Source: Apodemus sylvaticus
Taxonomy: Eukaryota; Chordata; Mammalia; Rodentia; Muridae
Direction of reading: 5' to 3'
NCBI RefSeq assembly: GCF_947179515.1
Contig: NC_067490.1
Span: 28,743,327 to 28,807,326 of the forward strand
Length of the DNA: 64,000 bases
The notes under the pieces are model-generated. The model was not told the origin of the DNA. It saw nothing but the letters and a program-made list of their open reading frames with translations, and made no database searches. A program made the position numbers and the translations under genes. The stretch's first letter is position 1, and each line of letters begins with the position of its first letter. This document shows, one piece after another, positions 10,860 through 22,904 of the stretch.

Positions 10860-11340
10860 AACTTTGTTGGGGACAGCCCTGCTCCCGTATTTTGATGCTA
10901 ATTCCACTCCTGGGAGGGGCTTCAGAGGAGGAGTTAATGAAGTATGCAGGTGCCCTGTGAACCTTCTCCCCACTTTAACTTTTCAAACAAAGGCTAGAGC
11001 CTATGATTGGGCAGGAGGAGGGAAGGTGGAGCTGAAAGGTTTTTGGGGGGAGAAGAGAGAGGAGGAGGAGGAGAGAGAATCAACAGAGGAGGAGAGAGGA
11101 TAGACAGAGGAGGTAGAAAGAGAATGGAGAGAAGCACGTAGCTTGGAGAAATCATAAGTCATGTGGGATCTCATAGATGGGAATAGAGCAGTGTAGTGGT
11201 AGATCTGTCCTATCGAGGCAGATAGCTTGTATTCATATTGATTGAGTTGTGATTTCTTTAACTGGGTAATCTGAGTTGGAGATTTACTACACCAGAGCCT
11301 TTTATTTGATAGCTTGTGGTTTTTAGTAGGAGATTGTTAC
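10860..11340 (+). mobile_element. Possible LTR-type fragment with purine-rich block
   Basis: GGGGACAGCCCTGCTCCC and CTAATTCCACTCCTGGGAGG lead into GATTGGGCAGGAGGAGGGAAG and a GGA-rich block at 11040-11120. It looks like a dispersed retroelement, but I cannot name it. Confidence 0.3.
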
Positions 11341-11419
11341 CACTTTATAGAGTAACTCTATATAAATTACGTATATGTGTGTATACATATATTTTAGGAA
11401 GCTTCTGCAGAAGTAGGCT

Positions 11420-12696
11420 TCCGATGACTGTTTCAAAATGTCTTTAATGTTATTCCTCAACAGCTGACTTATTTAACTCATCTTATCCCACTATTCCTCT
11501 TTAACATTTATGCCACTGTACTTTATCTCCCCTCCATTAATGCCTTCTTCCCTTCATGGTCCCTAATTTATTTCATGACTTCCATGCAGATTCCAAATGG
11601 AAAACACATATCTGAAAATTCAAAGTGCATTCACAAATTAGAGAACATGCTAGGTTTGTCTTTAATCGGGTAATTTGGGTTGGGTAATTTGGGACTAGGT
11701 TACCTCACTCAGAACGGTTGCTTTCTGCTCCACATATTTGCCTAAGAATTTCATAATTTTGTTTTTTTCAAATATTTTTACTCAAAAGTATAAACCAAAA
11801 AGCAACCAGCTTCTTGGTTAAAGGTGGGGCTATGTATCTGCACCCCCTTCTCAGTGACAGGATATTGTGTGTGCTGTTACAGTCTGTGAGTCCATCTGAG
11901 GACTAGTCCCGTTGTGTCTGGAAGCTGCTGTTTGTATGGAGTCGTCCACCACCTTTGACTCTTACACTCTCACTTCACATGGGTCCACAAGCCTCAGGGG
12001 GCGGAGTCTGATAACGATTTCCCACCTCAGCCTGAGTGTTTTAATGTCTCCCCCTCTCTTCACATTGACCAGTTGTGGGTCTCTTCATTAAGTACCACCG
12101 ACTGCAAAGAGCAGTTTCTCTAATGAGGGTTGCACAGTGCTTTCCTCTACTGCTTACATCACTATGCCATTAGAGGTCATTACATTGCTTTGTTCATTTA
12201 GAGAATAGCAGATTTTCCCCTAGATATTTAACATATCTAGTCTCAGGTTCGTGGCCACTTTAGCACTGTCATTTATGGGCTCCATCTAATAGAGTCGGCT
12301 GTAAATCGAATAAAACGTGGTTGGTTACTCCCATGACATTTGTGTCACTGTTGCATGACAATATTATGCAGGCAGATCACTGTTGTGGGTCAGAGGGTTT
12401 GTAGCTGGGTGAAATAGATTTTTACTTTATTCCTCTAGAAGCATTCCAGGTATCTTCCAGAACTTGAAAACTAGTCAGTAGGGGTGAAGCATGTAGTTGG
12501 ACACCAGTTCAGTGTCTCTATATTTAATTACATTAGTCAGTTGGGTCTTCAGCAATGAAGTTTCATCATGAGGTTATGGAGAGCCATTAATAGCCTTGGC
12601 AATTTGTGATGTTTGGAGGGATGTTTGTGGGGCTCTTTTGGTCAATGAAGCAAGAAGATGTAGTCTGTTCCTGGCACTGGAGGTCCTACTTGGTGA
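11420..12696 (-). mobile_element. Old L1 remains, reverse orientation
   Basis: The ATTTGCCTAAGAATTTCATAATTTTG block at 11730-11760 is the reversed ORF2 end. The following 900 bp match old 3' UTR-like sequence shared with 10.3-10.7 kb. Internal boundaries were not resolved. Confidence 0.5.
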
Positions 12697-12771
12697 TTAT
12701 CTATATCTATATCATCTACATCTTCTATATCTACTCTATCTACATCTACATCTATATCTATCCATCCATCC

Positions 12772-12829
<58 letters not shown>

Positions 12830-12831
12830 AT
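12697..12831 (+). repeat. (ATCT)n microsatellite
   Basis: ATCT/CATCT/CCAT variants on the left pass into a near-perfect TCTA run of about 60 bp. The long Tyr/Leu/Ile-rich reading frames here are artefacts of the repeat. Confidence 0.97.
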
Positions 12832-13257
12832 TGTGTAAAGTTCCATATTTTCATCACCCATTCAGTTGATGGACTGGCTCTAATTTCTGGCTCTTATGAA
12901 CAGAGCATCTCTGAACATGGGTGAGCCAGTGTCTCCACAGAAAGATGCAGAGTCCTTTGGGTGTGTCTCCAAGAGGAGCATAGCTGCACTGTGAGCTACA
13001 TCAATTGCTGGATTCCACTGATCTCCATAGACTGTACCAGTTTGCACTCACACTAACAATGAATAAGATGCCCCCCTTCCTTCAACCTCACTAACATACA
13101 CTGTCATTTGTTTTATGGAACTTGGTCATTCTGACTGGGATAAGACAAAAATCTTAAAGTTCTTTTAATCTTAATTTCTTTGATAGCTAAGAATGTTGAC
13201 TATTGAAGTGTTTCTTAGACTTTTGTGTTTTGCATTTTGAGAACTGTCTGTTTAATC
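12832..13257 (-). mobile_element. Old L1 ORF2 fragment, reverse orientation
   Basis: The segment reads as reversed ORF2 C-terminal sequence: CATTCAGTTGATGGACTGGC, ATCTCTGAACATGGGTGAGC, TGCACTCACACTAACAATGAA and GACTGGGATAAGACAAAAATC. Confidence 0.85.
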
Positions 13258-13640
13258 TTTTTTTTTTTTGCAAATAAAACACCCAAAATTTATTAAGCTT
13301 TAAAGTTTTACTACAATAAAATCAATGAAAATACCACAAGTAAAATTTACTTATAATTATATATAATTATTCAACTTAAAGATATGTTACTCAAGAAGTA
13401 ACATATAATTAGGAGCAAAATGGTATTAAGATGTGTTGTGGCTAAGAAGAGGAAGGCGATAAGAATGGACCATAACTTTAAAAATCACACAGTGGTGCAC
13501 TTTTCTTTGTTGCTAACTCCATTGATCTACAGATTTTGTTGATTTTCTTCTAAGAAGTTAGGAGCAAAGCAACATTTGTGTAGCTATTTGGGAGATTAAT
13601 AAATCAGGGCTTGTTATTTGTAATCAGGGTCGTTGTTGGA
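13258..13640 (-). pseudogene. Possible retroposed transcript 3' end, gene unknown
   Basis: Read on the minus strand, an AT-rich segment ends with an AATAAA signal (complement of 13289-13294), about 19 bp, then a 12-bp poly-A (13258-13269). It interrupts old reverse-oriented L1 sequence. This looks like the 3' UTR of a processed pseudogene. No coding part was recognised and no target-site duplication is obvious. An unusual old repeat is the alternative. Confidence 0.35.
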
Positions 13641-13654
13641 TCACAGATCTATTT

Positions 13655-14525
13655 ATTTTTTTAAAAAAATTTATTTATTTATTCAATTTATATCCCAATA
13701 TCAGCCCCTCCTTCTCCTCCCGTTCCACCTTCCCCTCCTCTTTTAGAAGGGGACACCCTCTGGGTGTGCCCCTTCCCATCCCTACCTCTTCAACCCCTTC
13801 ACATCAAGATACTGCTGGAATAGGCCCATTCTCTCCCACTGAGGGTAGACAAGGGGTCCATTTAGGGAGTGGGATCCACAGGCAGGCAGACCACAGGTTC
13901 AAGGACAGCCACCATTCCATCGTTGGGGAACCTGCATGAAGACTAAGCTGCTCATCTGCTGCATATGTGCAGGGGGCCTAGGTCCAGCCTGTGCTCTCTC
14001 TTTGTTTGGTGAATCAGTCTCTGGGAGCCTCCAATGGTCCTGGTTAGTTGACCTCATTGGTCTTCCTGTAGAGTCCCTGTCTTCTTGGAGACCCTCAATC
14101 TTCCCAACTCTTCCTTAAGACTCCTCAAGTTCCATCTAATGTTTGACTGTAAGTCTCTTTCCATTGGCTGCTGGTGGTGCCTCTCAGAAGACAGTTATGC
14201 TAGGTTCCTGTGATATATTCCTTTGGGTCTGAGTTACCTCGCTCAGGATGACCACCCAGTCTGACCAGCAATATTTGTGGAAGATGGTGCATTTTCTCTG
14301 TTGTGCACTTCTGGCTTTTTTGTCAAAATATCAGGTATCTGTGGGTGTATAGAAATATGTCTCTGTCTTCAATTCTATCCCACTGATCAATGTGTGCAAT
14401 TTATGCAAATATTATGCAGTTTTTATTACTATAGCGTACAGAGCCATATAGGGGCAGTCATGCACATGGTTTGAGTTTGACTTTGGTCAAGAACAATCCC
14501 TGGTTTGGGGGGGGGGCAGGAATTT
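13655..14525 (-). mobile_element. Old L1 (Lx-like) 3' UTR and ORF2 end, reverse
   Basis: Reversed L1 3' UTR (AGGGGACACCCTCTGGGTGTG, AGTGGGATCCACAGGCAG, CTCTGGGAGCCTCCAATGG) passes at about 14220 into reversed ORF2 (TCTATCCCACTGATCAATGTG). It is the 3' end of the reverse L1 that continues at 14880, 15740 and 22680. Confidence 0.85.
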
Positions 14526-14875
14526 GCCTTTAGGACATAATAGGGAAGTAGGTTAAAGCAGGAATTTTTATCCTAGGGTGGAGAAGCTCAGTGAAGGTTA
14601 AGTTCATTCTTCCTCCAGGTCTAGGAATTCCTGAATTAAGCAGGTGACCCACCCAGCTGCGGGAGCAGTCAAGACGAGGACCTCCAAGAGAAGCTAGACA
14701 ACTTCCACCGGAACTCAGCCCGCAGTCTGGGGGGAAGGGTTTGCCCAAACTGTTAAAAGGCCTGGCACCATTAAAGTTTCTGGCTTTGATCAGTGAATAT
14801 TGTCTTAGCCCTTATTTCTTTTCGCCCCTTCCCTATCCATCCCTCAGCTTCTGTTCCAGAAACCCACTTCGTAAT
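14526..14875 (+). mobile_element. Putative solo LTR inside old L1
   Basis: This non-L1 segment interrupts reverse L1 ORF2. It carries a TTAAAAGG box (about 14753) and CCATTAAAG (about 14769), followed by a pyrimidine-rich end. Composition and placement fit an ERV LTR. Family and exact ends are unknown. Confidence 0.45.
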
Positions 14876-14879
14876 AGCT

Positions 14880-15375
14880 GCAGGCAGCTATGGAATACAG
14901 CCTGAAATCTAAGATGGTGATCAATCCAGCAGCTTTTCTCTTCAAGACTGACTTAATTGCCCTGTGTTATGATTCCATATGGAGGTGAAGATTTTTTTTC
15001 AATTTCTCTTAAGAGTTGTGTTTCATTTTTGATGGACATTTTGCTGAGTTTGTGGGTGGCTTTTATGTAGGATGGCCATTTTTATAATATTAATCCTACT
15101 GATCCCCAAGCAAGGGGCATTTTTTCAATCTTATGGTATCATATTTAATTTTTTTCTTCAACATCTTAAAGTTTTTATTGTGCAAGTCTTTCACTTTGAG
15201 GCTATGGTGAAAGGTATAGCATTCCCTGATTTCTCAGTATATTTGTCATTTGCGTATAGTAAGGCTACTGATGTTTATATGTTAATTTTGTATCCTGCTA
15301 CTTTGCTGAAGGAGTTTATCAGCTGGTTGAGTCTTTAGGGTCTCTTACATATAAAATCATGCCATCTGAGTCATA
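14880..15375 (-). mobile_element. Old L1 ORF2 middle part, reverse orientation
   Basis: Reversed ORF2 sequence upstream of the C-terminal part: GATGGCCATTTTTATAATATTAATCC, GATTTCTCAGTATATTTGTC and TTTGTATCCTGCTACTTTGCTGAA are characteristic. Confidence 0.88.
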
Positions 15376-15384
15376 GCTTGGGTT

Positions 15385-15738
15385 TGACTCCTGTGAAGAG
15401 GCACTATGACGAAGGCAACTCTTGCAAACTGGGGCTGGCTTATAGGTCCAGAGGTTTAGTCCATTAGCATCATGGCAAGAAGTATGGCAGCATATAGGCA
15501 GGCATGGTGCTGGAGGAGGAGCTGAAAGTTCTGCATCTTGATCTGAACACAGCCAGAAGACTGGCTCTTCTGCAGGCAGCTAGTGAGAGGGTCCCATCTG
15601 CACTGGGCAGGACTTCAGAGACCACAGCCATGATGATGTACTTCCTCCAGGAAGTCCATATCTACTCCACTAAAGCCACACCTTCTAATAGTGCCACTTC
15701 CCATAAGCCAAACATACTCAAACCACCACATTCTTTGT
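15385..15738 (-). mobile_element. MaLR LTR (ORR1-like), reverse, inside L1
   Basis: Reverse ORR1-type landmarks: CTGTGAAGAGGCACTATGACG, GAAGGCAACTCTTGCAAACTG, GGCAGGCATGGTGCTGGAGGAGGAG, CTAATAGTGCCACTTCCC and a final AAGCCAAACATACTCAAACCACCACA. It splits the L1 ORF2 at 15375/15740. Confidence 0.88.
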
Positions 15739-15739
15739 A

Positions 15740-16515
15740 AGGATATTCTGACTTCTTCCTTTCCTATTTAAATCTCCTTTATCTCCTTCTTACTACCCTA
15801 GATAATACTTCAAATTCTATATTGAATAGTTATAGATGCAATGTACAACCTTGTTTTGTTACTGATTTTAATGGAATTACTTTTAGTTTCTCTCCATTTG
15901 ACCATTGGCTTGCTGTAAACTGCCTTTGTTATGTTTAGATATGTTCCTTGTATCTCTTGACTCTCCAGGACTTTTGTTTTTATTTAATAAGATAATCATG
16001 TTTTTTTTCTTTCAGCATGTTTATGTGGTAGATTACAATTATTGATTTACATCCCATATCTGTGGGATAAAGTCAACTTGATAATGGTAGATAATCTTTT
16101 TGATGTTTTCTTAAATTCATTTTGCATGTTTTGAGAATTTTAACTCCTCTCTTTAGAAGGGATATTGCTTTATAATTTTCTTTAATTCTTGATTCTTTTT
16201 GTGGTTTTGGTATCAAGGAACATTTCTTATTCTTTTTAAGAAACCACTATAACTTGAGTTTATATTTTGTAGAATAATTTGACAGATATTGTTGGTAGTT
16301 CTTTGAAGGTGTGGTAGAATTCTCTACTGAATCCATCTGGCCCTGGGATTTTTTTTTGGATGGAAGATTCTTAATTACTGCTTCTATTTTACTAGGGATT
16401 TTTTTGGTCTCTTTAAATTGTTTATTTTATCTTTTTTTTTAACTTTGGTAGATTATGTAAATCAAGAAATTTATCCATTTCCTTTAGGAGTTCCAGTTTG
16501 ATGGAATATAGGATT
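15740..16515 (-). mobile_element. Old L1 ORF2, reverse-transcriptase region, reverse
   Basis: Reversed ORF2 continues toward its N-terminus: AACCTTGTTTTGTTACTGATT, TCATGTTTTTTTTCTTTCAGC and CTGAATCCATCTGGCCCTGGG (the reversed SPGPDG region). It stops near 16515, and the same L1 resumes near 22680 beyond a plus-strand L1. Confidence 0.9.
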
Positions 16516-16991
16516 TAAAAAATAATTGAGTTCCTTCTAGTTCTCTTCTGCGCCCATGAACAGATCCTGTCTTCCAGACTCCCCACCCCACCCACACTCA
16601 AAGACAGCTTGACCCCCAGAAATTCTGACACCCCCAGGCTCACAGGTGAGTCTCCCATCCTGCTTCCATACCTAGTCCAACTGGGACCTCCCAGGGGCCC
16701 AGAGGACACAGGACCTCCCACTCTTCCAGAGACACATTTTCTTTCTGGTTCAAAACTGTGCTCAGGAAAAAAAAAATACTGTGCTCCATCCACCACCCAA
16801 CTCCATCCACACCCAAAGACAGATTGATGGCCAGGAGTTCTGACACAGCCAGGCTTACAGATCAGGCTCTCCAGACCCCCTCCCACACCCAGAGACAGCC
16901 TGACCCAAGGAAGCCCAACATAACCAGGCTCACAAGATGGACAGGCTCCAACCAGAGACAGAAATGTCAGTTAATACCAGAGAAAACCAGA

Positions 16992-18033
16992 TGGCGAGAG
17001 GCAAGAGCAAGAACATAAGCAACAGAAACCAAGGCTACTTGGCATCATCAGAACCCAGTTCTCCCACCACAGCAACCCCTGGATCCCCTAACACACCTGA
17101 AAAGCAAGATTCTGATCTAAAATCCCATGGCATGAAGATGATAAAGGCCTTTAAGGAGGACATAAATAACTTCCTTAAGGAAATACAGGAGAACACAGGT
17201 AAACAGGTAGAAGCCCTTAGAGAGGGAACACATAAACCCCTTAAAGAAATACAGGAAAACATAAACAGGTGAAAGAATTGAACAAAACAGTTCAGGATCT
17301 AAAAATGGAAACAGAAACAATAAATAAATTACCAAGGGAAGCAACCCTGGAGATGGAAAACCTAGGGAAGAGTTCAGGAGTCACAGATGCAAGCATAACC
17401 AACAGAATATAAGAGAAGAGAGAGTCTCAGGCGTAGAAGATATCATAGAAGACACCGACACAGCAGTTAAAGAAAATACAAAGTGCAAAAAGCTCCTAAC
17501 CCAAAAAAATCCAAGAAATTCAGGACACAATGAAAAGACCAAACCTAAGAATAATAGGTATAGAAGAGAGCGAAGATTCCCAATTCAAAGGGCCAGGAAA
17601 TATCTTCAACAAAACCATAGAAGAAAACTTCCCTAACCTAAAGAAAGAAATGTACAAGAAGCCAACAGACAAAATAGACCAGAAAAGAAATTCCTGCCAT
17701 TGCATAATAATCAAAACACCAAATGCACAGAACAAAGAAAGAATATTAAAAGCAGTAAGGGGAAAAGGTCAAGTTACATATAAAAGCAGACCTAGCAGAA
17801 TTACATTAGACTTCTCAATAGAGTCTCTAAAACCCAGAAGATCTTTGGCAGATGTCATACAGAACCTTGGAGAACACAAATACCAGCCCTGGCTACTATA
17901 CCCAGCAAAACTCTCAGTTACCATAGATGGAGAAACCAAGGTATTCCATGGAAAAAACAAATATAAACAGTATCTTTCCATTAAACTAGTCATACAGAGG
18001 ATAATAGAAGGAAAACTCCAACATAAAGAGTGA
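16992..18033 (+). pseudogene. L1 ORF1 (nucleic-acid-binding protein), frameshifted
   Basis: ORF1 starts at ATG 16992 (MARGKSKNISNRNQG) with the Ser/Pro/Thr-rich N-terminus and a coiled-coil-like KEIQEN region. A TGA at about 17270 stops this frame. The rest reads in another frame from 17530 (MKRPNLRIIGIEESED) through the conserved RRM/C-terminal part (IFNKTIEENFPNLKKEM, YPAKLSVTIDGETKVFHG) to a TGA at 18033. The family protein is about 350-370 residues and the span here is comparable, so it is broken by indels and at least one stop. Function, known for L1: an RNA chaperone coating L1 RNA. Confidence 0.92.
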
Positions 18034-18119
18034 AACCACAACCAGGAAAATAAACCAAGAAAATAATCTTCTCACAACAAACCCCTAAAAAAGAGAGTCA
18101 CAAAAACATAATTCCACCT

Positions 18120-21100
18120 TTAACAAACAAAATAACAGAAAGCAACAATCATTGGTCTTTAATATCTCTCAACATCAATGGACTCAGTTCTCCAATAAAA
18201 AGACATAGGCTACCAGACTGGATATATAAACAGAACCCAGACATTTGCTGTATACAGGAAATACACCTCAGTGACAAAGACAGACACTATCTTAAAATAA
18301 AAGGCTGGAAAAAAGTTTCCAAGCAAACGGTCCCAAGGAACAAGCTGGAGTAACCATTCTAATATCCAATAAAATAGACTTTCAACCAAAAGTTATCAAA
18401 AAAGATGGGGAAGGAAATTTCATATTAATCAAAGAAAACAATCCATTAAGATGAACTCCCAATTCTGAACATCTATGCCCCAAATGCAAGGGCAACCACA
18501 TTTGTAAAAGAAACATTACTAGAGTTCAAAGCACACATTGAATCTCAAACAATAATAGTGGAAGACTTCAACACCCCATTCTCACTAATGGACAGATCAT
18601 AGAAACAGAAACTAAACAGAGACACAGTGAAACTAATAGAGGTTATGAATGAAATGGATTTAATAGATATCTATAGAACATTTCACCCTAAAACAAAAGA
18701 TTATACCTTCTTCTCAGAAACTAATGGTACCTTCTCCAAAATGACCATAACAAAGCCTCAACAGATACAAGAAGATTGAATTAATACCATGCATTCCTTT
18801 AGACCACCACAAACTAAAGCTGGTCTTCAATAACAACAAAAACAACAGAAAGCCCACAAACTCATGGAAGCTGAATAACTCTCTACTCAATGATAACTTA
18901 GTCAGGGAAGAAATAAAGACATTTTAGAATTAAATAAAAAGGAAGCCATAGCATACCCAAACTTATGGGACACAATGAAAGTAGTGCTAAGAGGAAAACT
19001 CATAGCTCTGAGTGCCTTTATAAAGAAATTGGAGAGCAGTTTAACAGCCCATCTGAAAACTGTAGAACAAAAAGAAGCAAATATACCCAAAAGGAGGAGA
19101 TGGCAGGAGATAATGAAACTCAGGGCTGAAGTCAACCAAGTAGAAACAAAGAGAACTATACAAAGAATCAACAAAACTAGGAACTGGTTCTTTGAGAAAA
19201 ATCAACAAGACAGATAAACCCTTAGTCAAACCAACTAGATCATCTCATTAGAAGCCGCAAAAGTCTTTGACAAATACAACACCCTTTCAGGTTAGAAGTC
19301 TGGGAAAGATCAGGAATTCAAGGCACATACCTAAACATAATAAAGCAACATACAGCAAACCAATAGCTAACATCAAATTAAATGGAAAGAAACTTGAAGC
19401 AATCCCACTAAAATCAGGGACAAGACAAGGCTGCCCACTCTTATTCTATTTATTCAATAAAGTACCTAAAGTTCTAGCCAGAGGAATTGGACAACAAACA
19501 GAGGTTAAAGATATACAAACTGGAAAAGAAGAAGTGAAGATATCATTATTTGTGGATGATAGTATACATAAACAACCCAAAAAATTCTACCAGAGAACTC
19601 CTGCATCTTATAAAAAAAACTTCAGCAAAGTGGCTGGATATAAAATTAACTCAAACAAAATCAGTAGTCTTTCTGTATACAAAGGATAAATGGGCTGAGA
19701 AAGAAATTAAGGAAACAATACCCTTTACAATAGTCACAAATAATATAAAATATCTTGGTGTGACTCTAACCAAGCAAGTGAAGGAACTGTAGGACAAGAA
19801 CTTCAAGTTTCTGAGGAAAGAAATAGAAGACCTCAGAAGATGGAAAACTCTCCCATGCTCATGGAGATCAGCAGGATTAACACGGTAAAAATGGCCATCT
19901 GACCAAAAGCAATCTATAGATTCCATGCAATCCTCATCAAAATTCTAACTCAATTCTTCATAGATTTAGAAAGAACAATTTGCAAATTCATACAACTGGA
20001 ATAACAAACAACCCAAGTTAGCAAAAACTATTCTCAACAATAAAATAACTTCTGGGGTAATTGCCATCCCTGACATCAATCTATACTACCAGAGCAATAG
20101 TGATTAAAAACCACATGGTACTGGTGCAGAGACAGAAAGGTTGATCAATGGAATAGAGCTGAAGACCCAGAAATAAAAGCACACACCTATGGCCTCTTGA
20201 TCTTTGACAAAGAAGCCAAAATCTTCCAGTGACAAAAAAAGACAGCATTTTCAACAAATGGTGCTGGTTCAACTGGCTGTTGGCATGTAGAAGAATGCAA
20301 ATTGATCCATTCTTATCTCCTTGTACAAAGCTCAAGTCCAAGTGGATCAAGGACTTCCACATAAGATAGATATGCCGAATCTAACAGAAGAGAAAATGGG
20401 AAAGAGCTTAAAATACATCAGCACAGGAGAAAATTTCATGGACGGAACACCAATGGCTCAGGCTCTAAGATCAACAATTGACAAATGGGACCTCATAAAA
20501 TTGAAAAGCTTCTGTAGGACAAAGGGCACTTCCAATAGGACAAAATGACAATCTACAGATTGGGAAAAGATCTTTACCAACCCTACATCTGATAGAGAGG
20601 TAATATCCAAAATATACCAAGAACTCAAGAAGTTAAGACTCCAGAGAACCAAATAACCCTATTTAAATATGGGGTACAAAGCTAAATAAAGAATTCTCAG
20701 GAATTCTGAGGAATCTTGAATGGCTGAGAAACACCTAAAGAAATGTTCAACATCCTTAGTCATCAGGGAAATGCAAATCCAAATGACCCTGAGATTCCAA
20801 CTCACACCAGTCAGAATGACTAAGATCAAAAACTCAGGCGACAGCAGATGCTGGTGAGGATGTGTAGAAAGAAGAACACTCCTCCACTGCTGGTGGGATT
20901 ATAAGCTGGTAAAACTACTTTGGAAAACAATCTGGCAGTTTCTCAGAAAATTGGGCATAATTCTATCTGAAGACCCAGCTATACCACTCCTGGGCATCAA
21001 AAGATGCTCCAACATATAACAAGGACACATGTTCCACTATTTTCATGTCAGTCTAATTTATAATAGCCAGAAGGTGTAAACAATCCAGATGTCCCTCAAC

Positions 21101-21290
21101 AGAGGAGTGAATACAGAAAATGTGGTACATTTATACAATGGGGTACCACTCAGCTATTAAAAACAATGACTTCATGAAATTAGCAGGCAAATGGATGGAA
21201 CTAAAAAAATATCATCCTGACTGAAGTAACCCAGGCACAAAAGGACACACATGGTATGTACTCACTGTTAAGTGGATATTATACCAAAAG
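18120..21290 (+). pseudogene. L1 ORF2 (endonuclease/reverse transcriptase), decayed
   Basis: Six-frame fragments cover an endonuclease start (LNINGLSSPIKRH-like, about 18170), CIQEIHLSDKDRHY and, from 18975, MKVVLRGKLIALSA to NWFFEK. Sequence then jumps at about 19230-19260 to an AAKVFDKYNTLS block, removing roughly 600 bp that would encode the first part of the reverse-transcriptase domain. Later parts are present: KSGTRQGCPL (from 19408), a VDDS form of the catalytic ADD motif region (19552), NNIKYLGVTLTKQ and the C-terminal end near 21180. Many stops and frameshifts occur. The expected catalytic A-D-D is replaced by V-D-D in this copy. Confidence 0.9.
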
Positions 21291-22444
21291 CTCAGAATAC
21301 CCATGATACAACTCACAGACCATATGAAGTTTAAGAAGAATGAAGACCAAAGAATGGATGCTTATACTCAGAAGAGGAAATAAAATAATCACAGGAGATA
21401 GAGGAGGAATCTGGGAAGGAGAGAGGAGGGGGAGATAAGGGGAATCAGGTATGGGAAGAGATAAGATAAGAAGTCCAGATCATCAGGAAAATGAATAGAA
21501 ATATGTAACAGTGGGGAGTGGGGAATGGGGGGGGCACTAGAAATTCTCAGATGCCATAAAAGTGAGAGGTTCCCAGGACCCAACAGGGATGACATTAGCT
21601 GAAAAACCCAACAAAGGGGAGATAGAACCTGTAGAGACCACCTCTAGTAGATAGGCTTGCCCCCCCCCAGTTGCAGGATGGGGCCACCCACCAATCTCAA
21701 CATTTTTAACCCACCCAGAATTGTTCCTGTCTAAAGAAAACGCAGGGACAAAAAAAACAAAAAAAACAAAAAAAACAAAAACAAAAACAACCAACCAAAC
21801 AAACAAAAGGAACACAGACTGAAGGAAAGTCTATCCAGAGACCACCCCACCTTGGGACTCATTCCATCTGCAGACACCAAACCTGAACACTACTGCTGAT
21901 GTCAAGAAGTGCTCTCTGACAGGAGCCTGGTATGGCTGTCCTCTGAGAGGCTCTGCCAGCACCGGACTAAGACAGATGCAGATAGTCACAGGCAACCATT
22001 GAACTGAGCCCAGGGACCCCAATGGAAGAGTTAGGGGAAGGACTGAAGATGCTGAAGAGGATTTCAATCCCATAGGAAAACAACAATACCAAGTAACCAG
22101 ACCTCCCCCCTATCCCACCTGCCTGAGAGCTCCCAGGGACTAGACCACCAACCAAAGAGTACACATGGAGGGACCCATGGCTCCAGCTCCCTATGTAGCA
22201 GAGGATGGCCTTATCTGGCATCAACGGGAGGAGAGGCCCTTGGCCCTGTGGCGACTTATCCACATAGGAGGATGCTAGAGAAGTGAGGTAGCAGTGAGGT
22301 GAGTGGGGGAGCACCCTCATAGAGGCAAAAGGGAGGAGGGATGGGATGATGATTTTGTGGAGGGAAGACCGGGAAGGGGGACAACATTTGAAATGTGTTT
22401 AGATTTAAATAAAATAATCAATGAAAAAGAAATACAATAACAAA

Positions 22445-22680
22445 TGAAATTATAATATAATCATATCATTCTTATTTCCCTCTCCTCCCTCAAACTCTGT
22501 GATGTACTCATCCCCACTACCTTTGAATCAATGGCCTTGCTGGTTTCTTATATCACTTCACACATTAGAGTCCCTCCATTTTCCCATTTCACTTATCTGA
22601 TTAGATGCATGCCATAGAATACAGACTTTTAAAGTATATATGATCTTCTGAACATCCTCAGTGTAATATCCTCAGTCATA
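22445..22680 (-). mobile_element. Probable old L1 sequence, reverse, poorly resolved
   Basis: AT/pyrimidine-rich sequence lies between the plus-strand L1 tail and unmistakable reversed ORF2 at 22680. It may be a small separate insertion. Confidence 0.35.
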
Positions 22681-22875
22681 ATGTCTCCCTTTTCATCTCC
22701 AACTTTATTAATTTGAATTTTCTCTATCTTCTAAGCTGGCTAAGGGTTTGTCAATCTGGTTGCTTTTCTCAAAGAACCAACCCTTAATTTTCTTGATTCT
22801 TTGTATAGTTTGTTTGCTTGCATGTTTCTATGTCATTGATTTCTGTCCTGTGTTTGATTACAGGAAATGACTCTT
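22680..22875 (-). mobile_element. Old L1 ORF2 (continuation of 13655-16515), reverse
   Basis: ATGTCTCCCTTTTCATCTCC, GGCTAAGGGTTTGTCAATCTG and TCTCAAAGAACCAACCCTTAA are reversed ORF2 sequence just N-terminal to the part ending near 16515, in the order expected if the plus-strand L1 inserted between them. Confidence 0.85.
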
Positions 22876-22904
22876 ACAATGTTGAAATAAAATCTGCCCA
22901 TTTC

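Larger units (their letters stand above)
16530..22440 (+). mobile_element. Nearly full-length, inactivated rodent L1
   Basis: A 5.9-kb plus-strand element with 5' UTR (16530-16991), ORF1 (16992-18033), ORF2 (about 18120-21290) and 3' UTR with A-rich tail (21290-22440). It sits inside an older reverse L1 whose ORF2 sequence resumes beyond it. ORF1 is frameshifted and ORF2 has an internal deletion and many stops, so it cannot move itself. The 3' UTR has the usual G-runs, AGTACACATGGAGGGACCCATGG and an AAAAAAC-rich tract at 21750-21810. No clear target-site duplication was found. Confidence 0.93.

Noticed and set aside
16515..16886. 123-codon minus-strand frame
   Set aside because: It lies antisense across the L1 5' UTR and has no domain.
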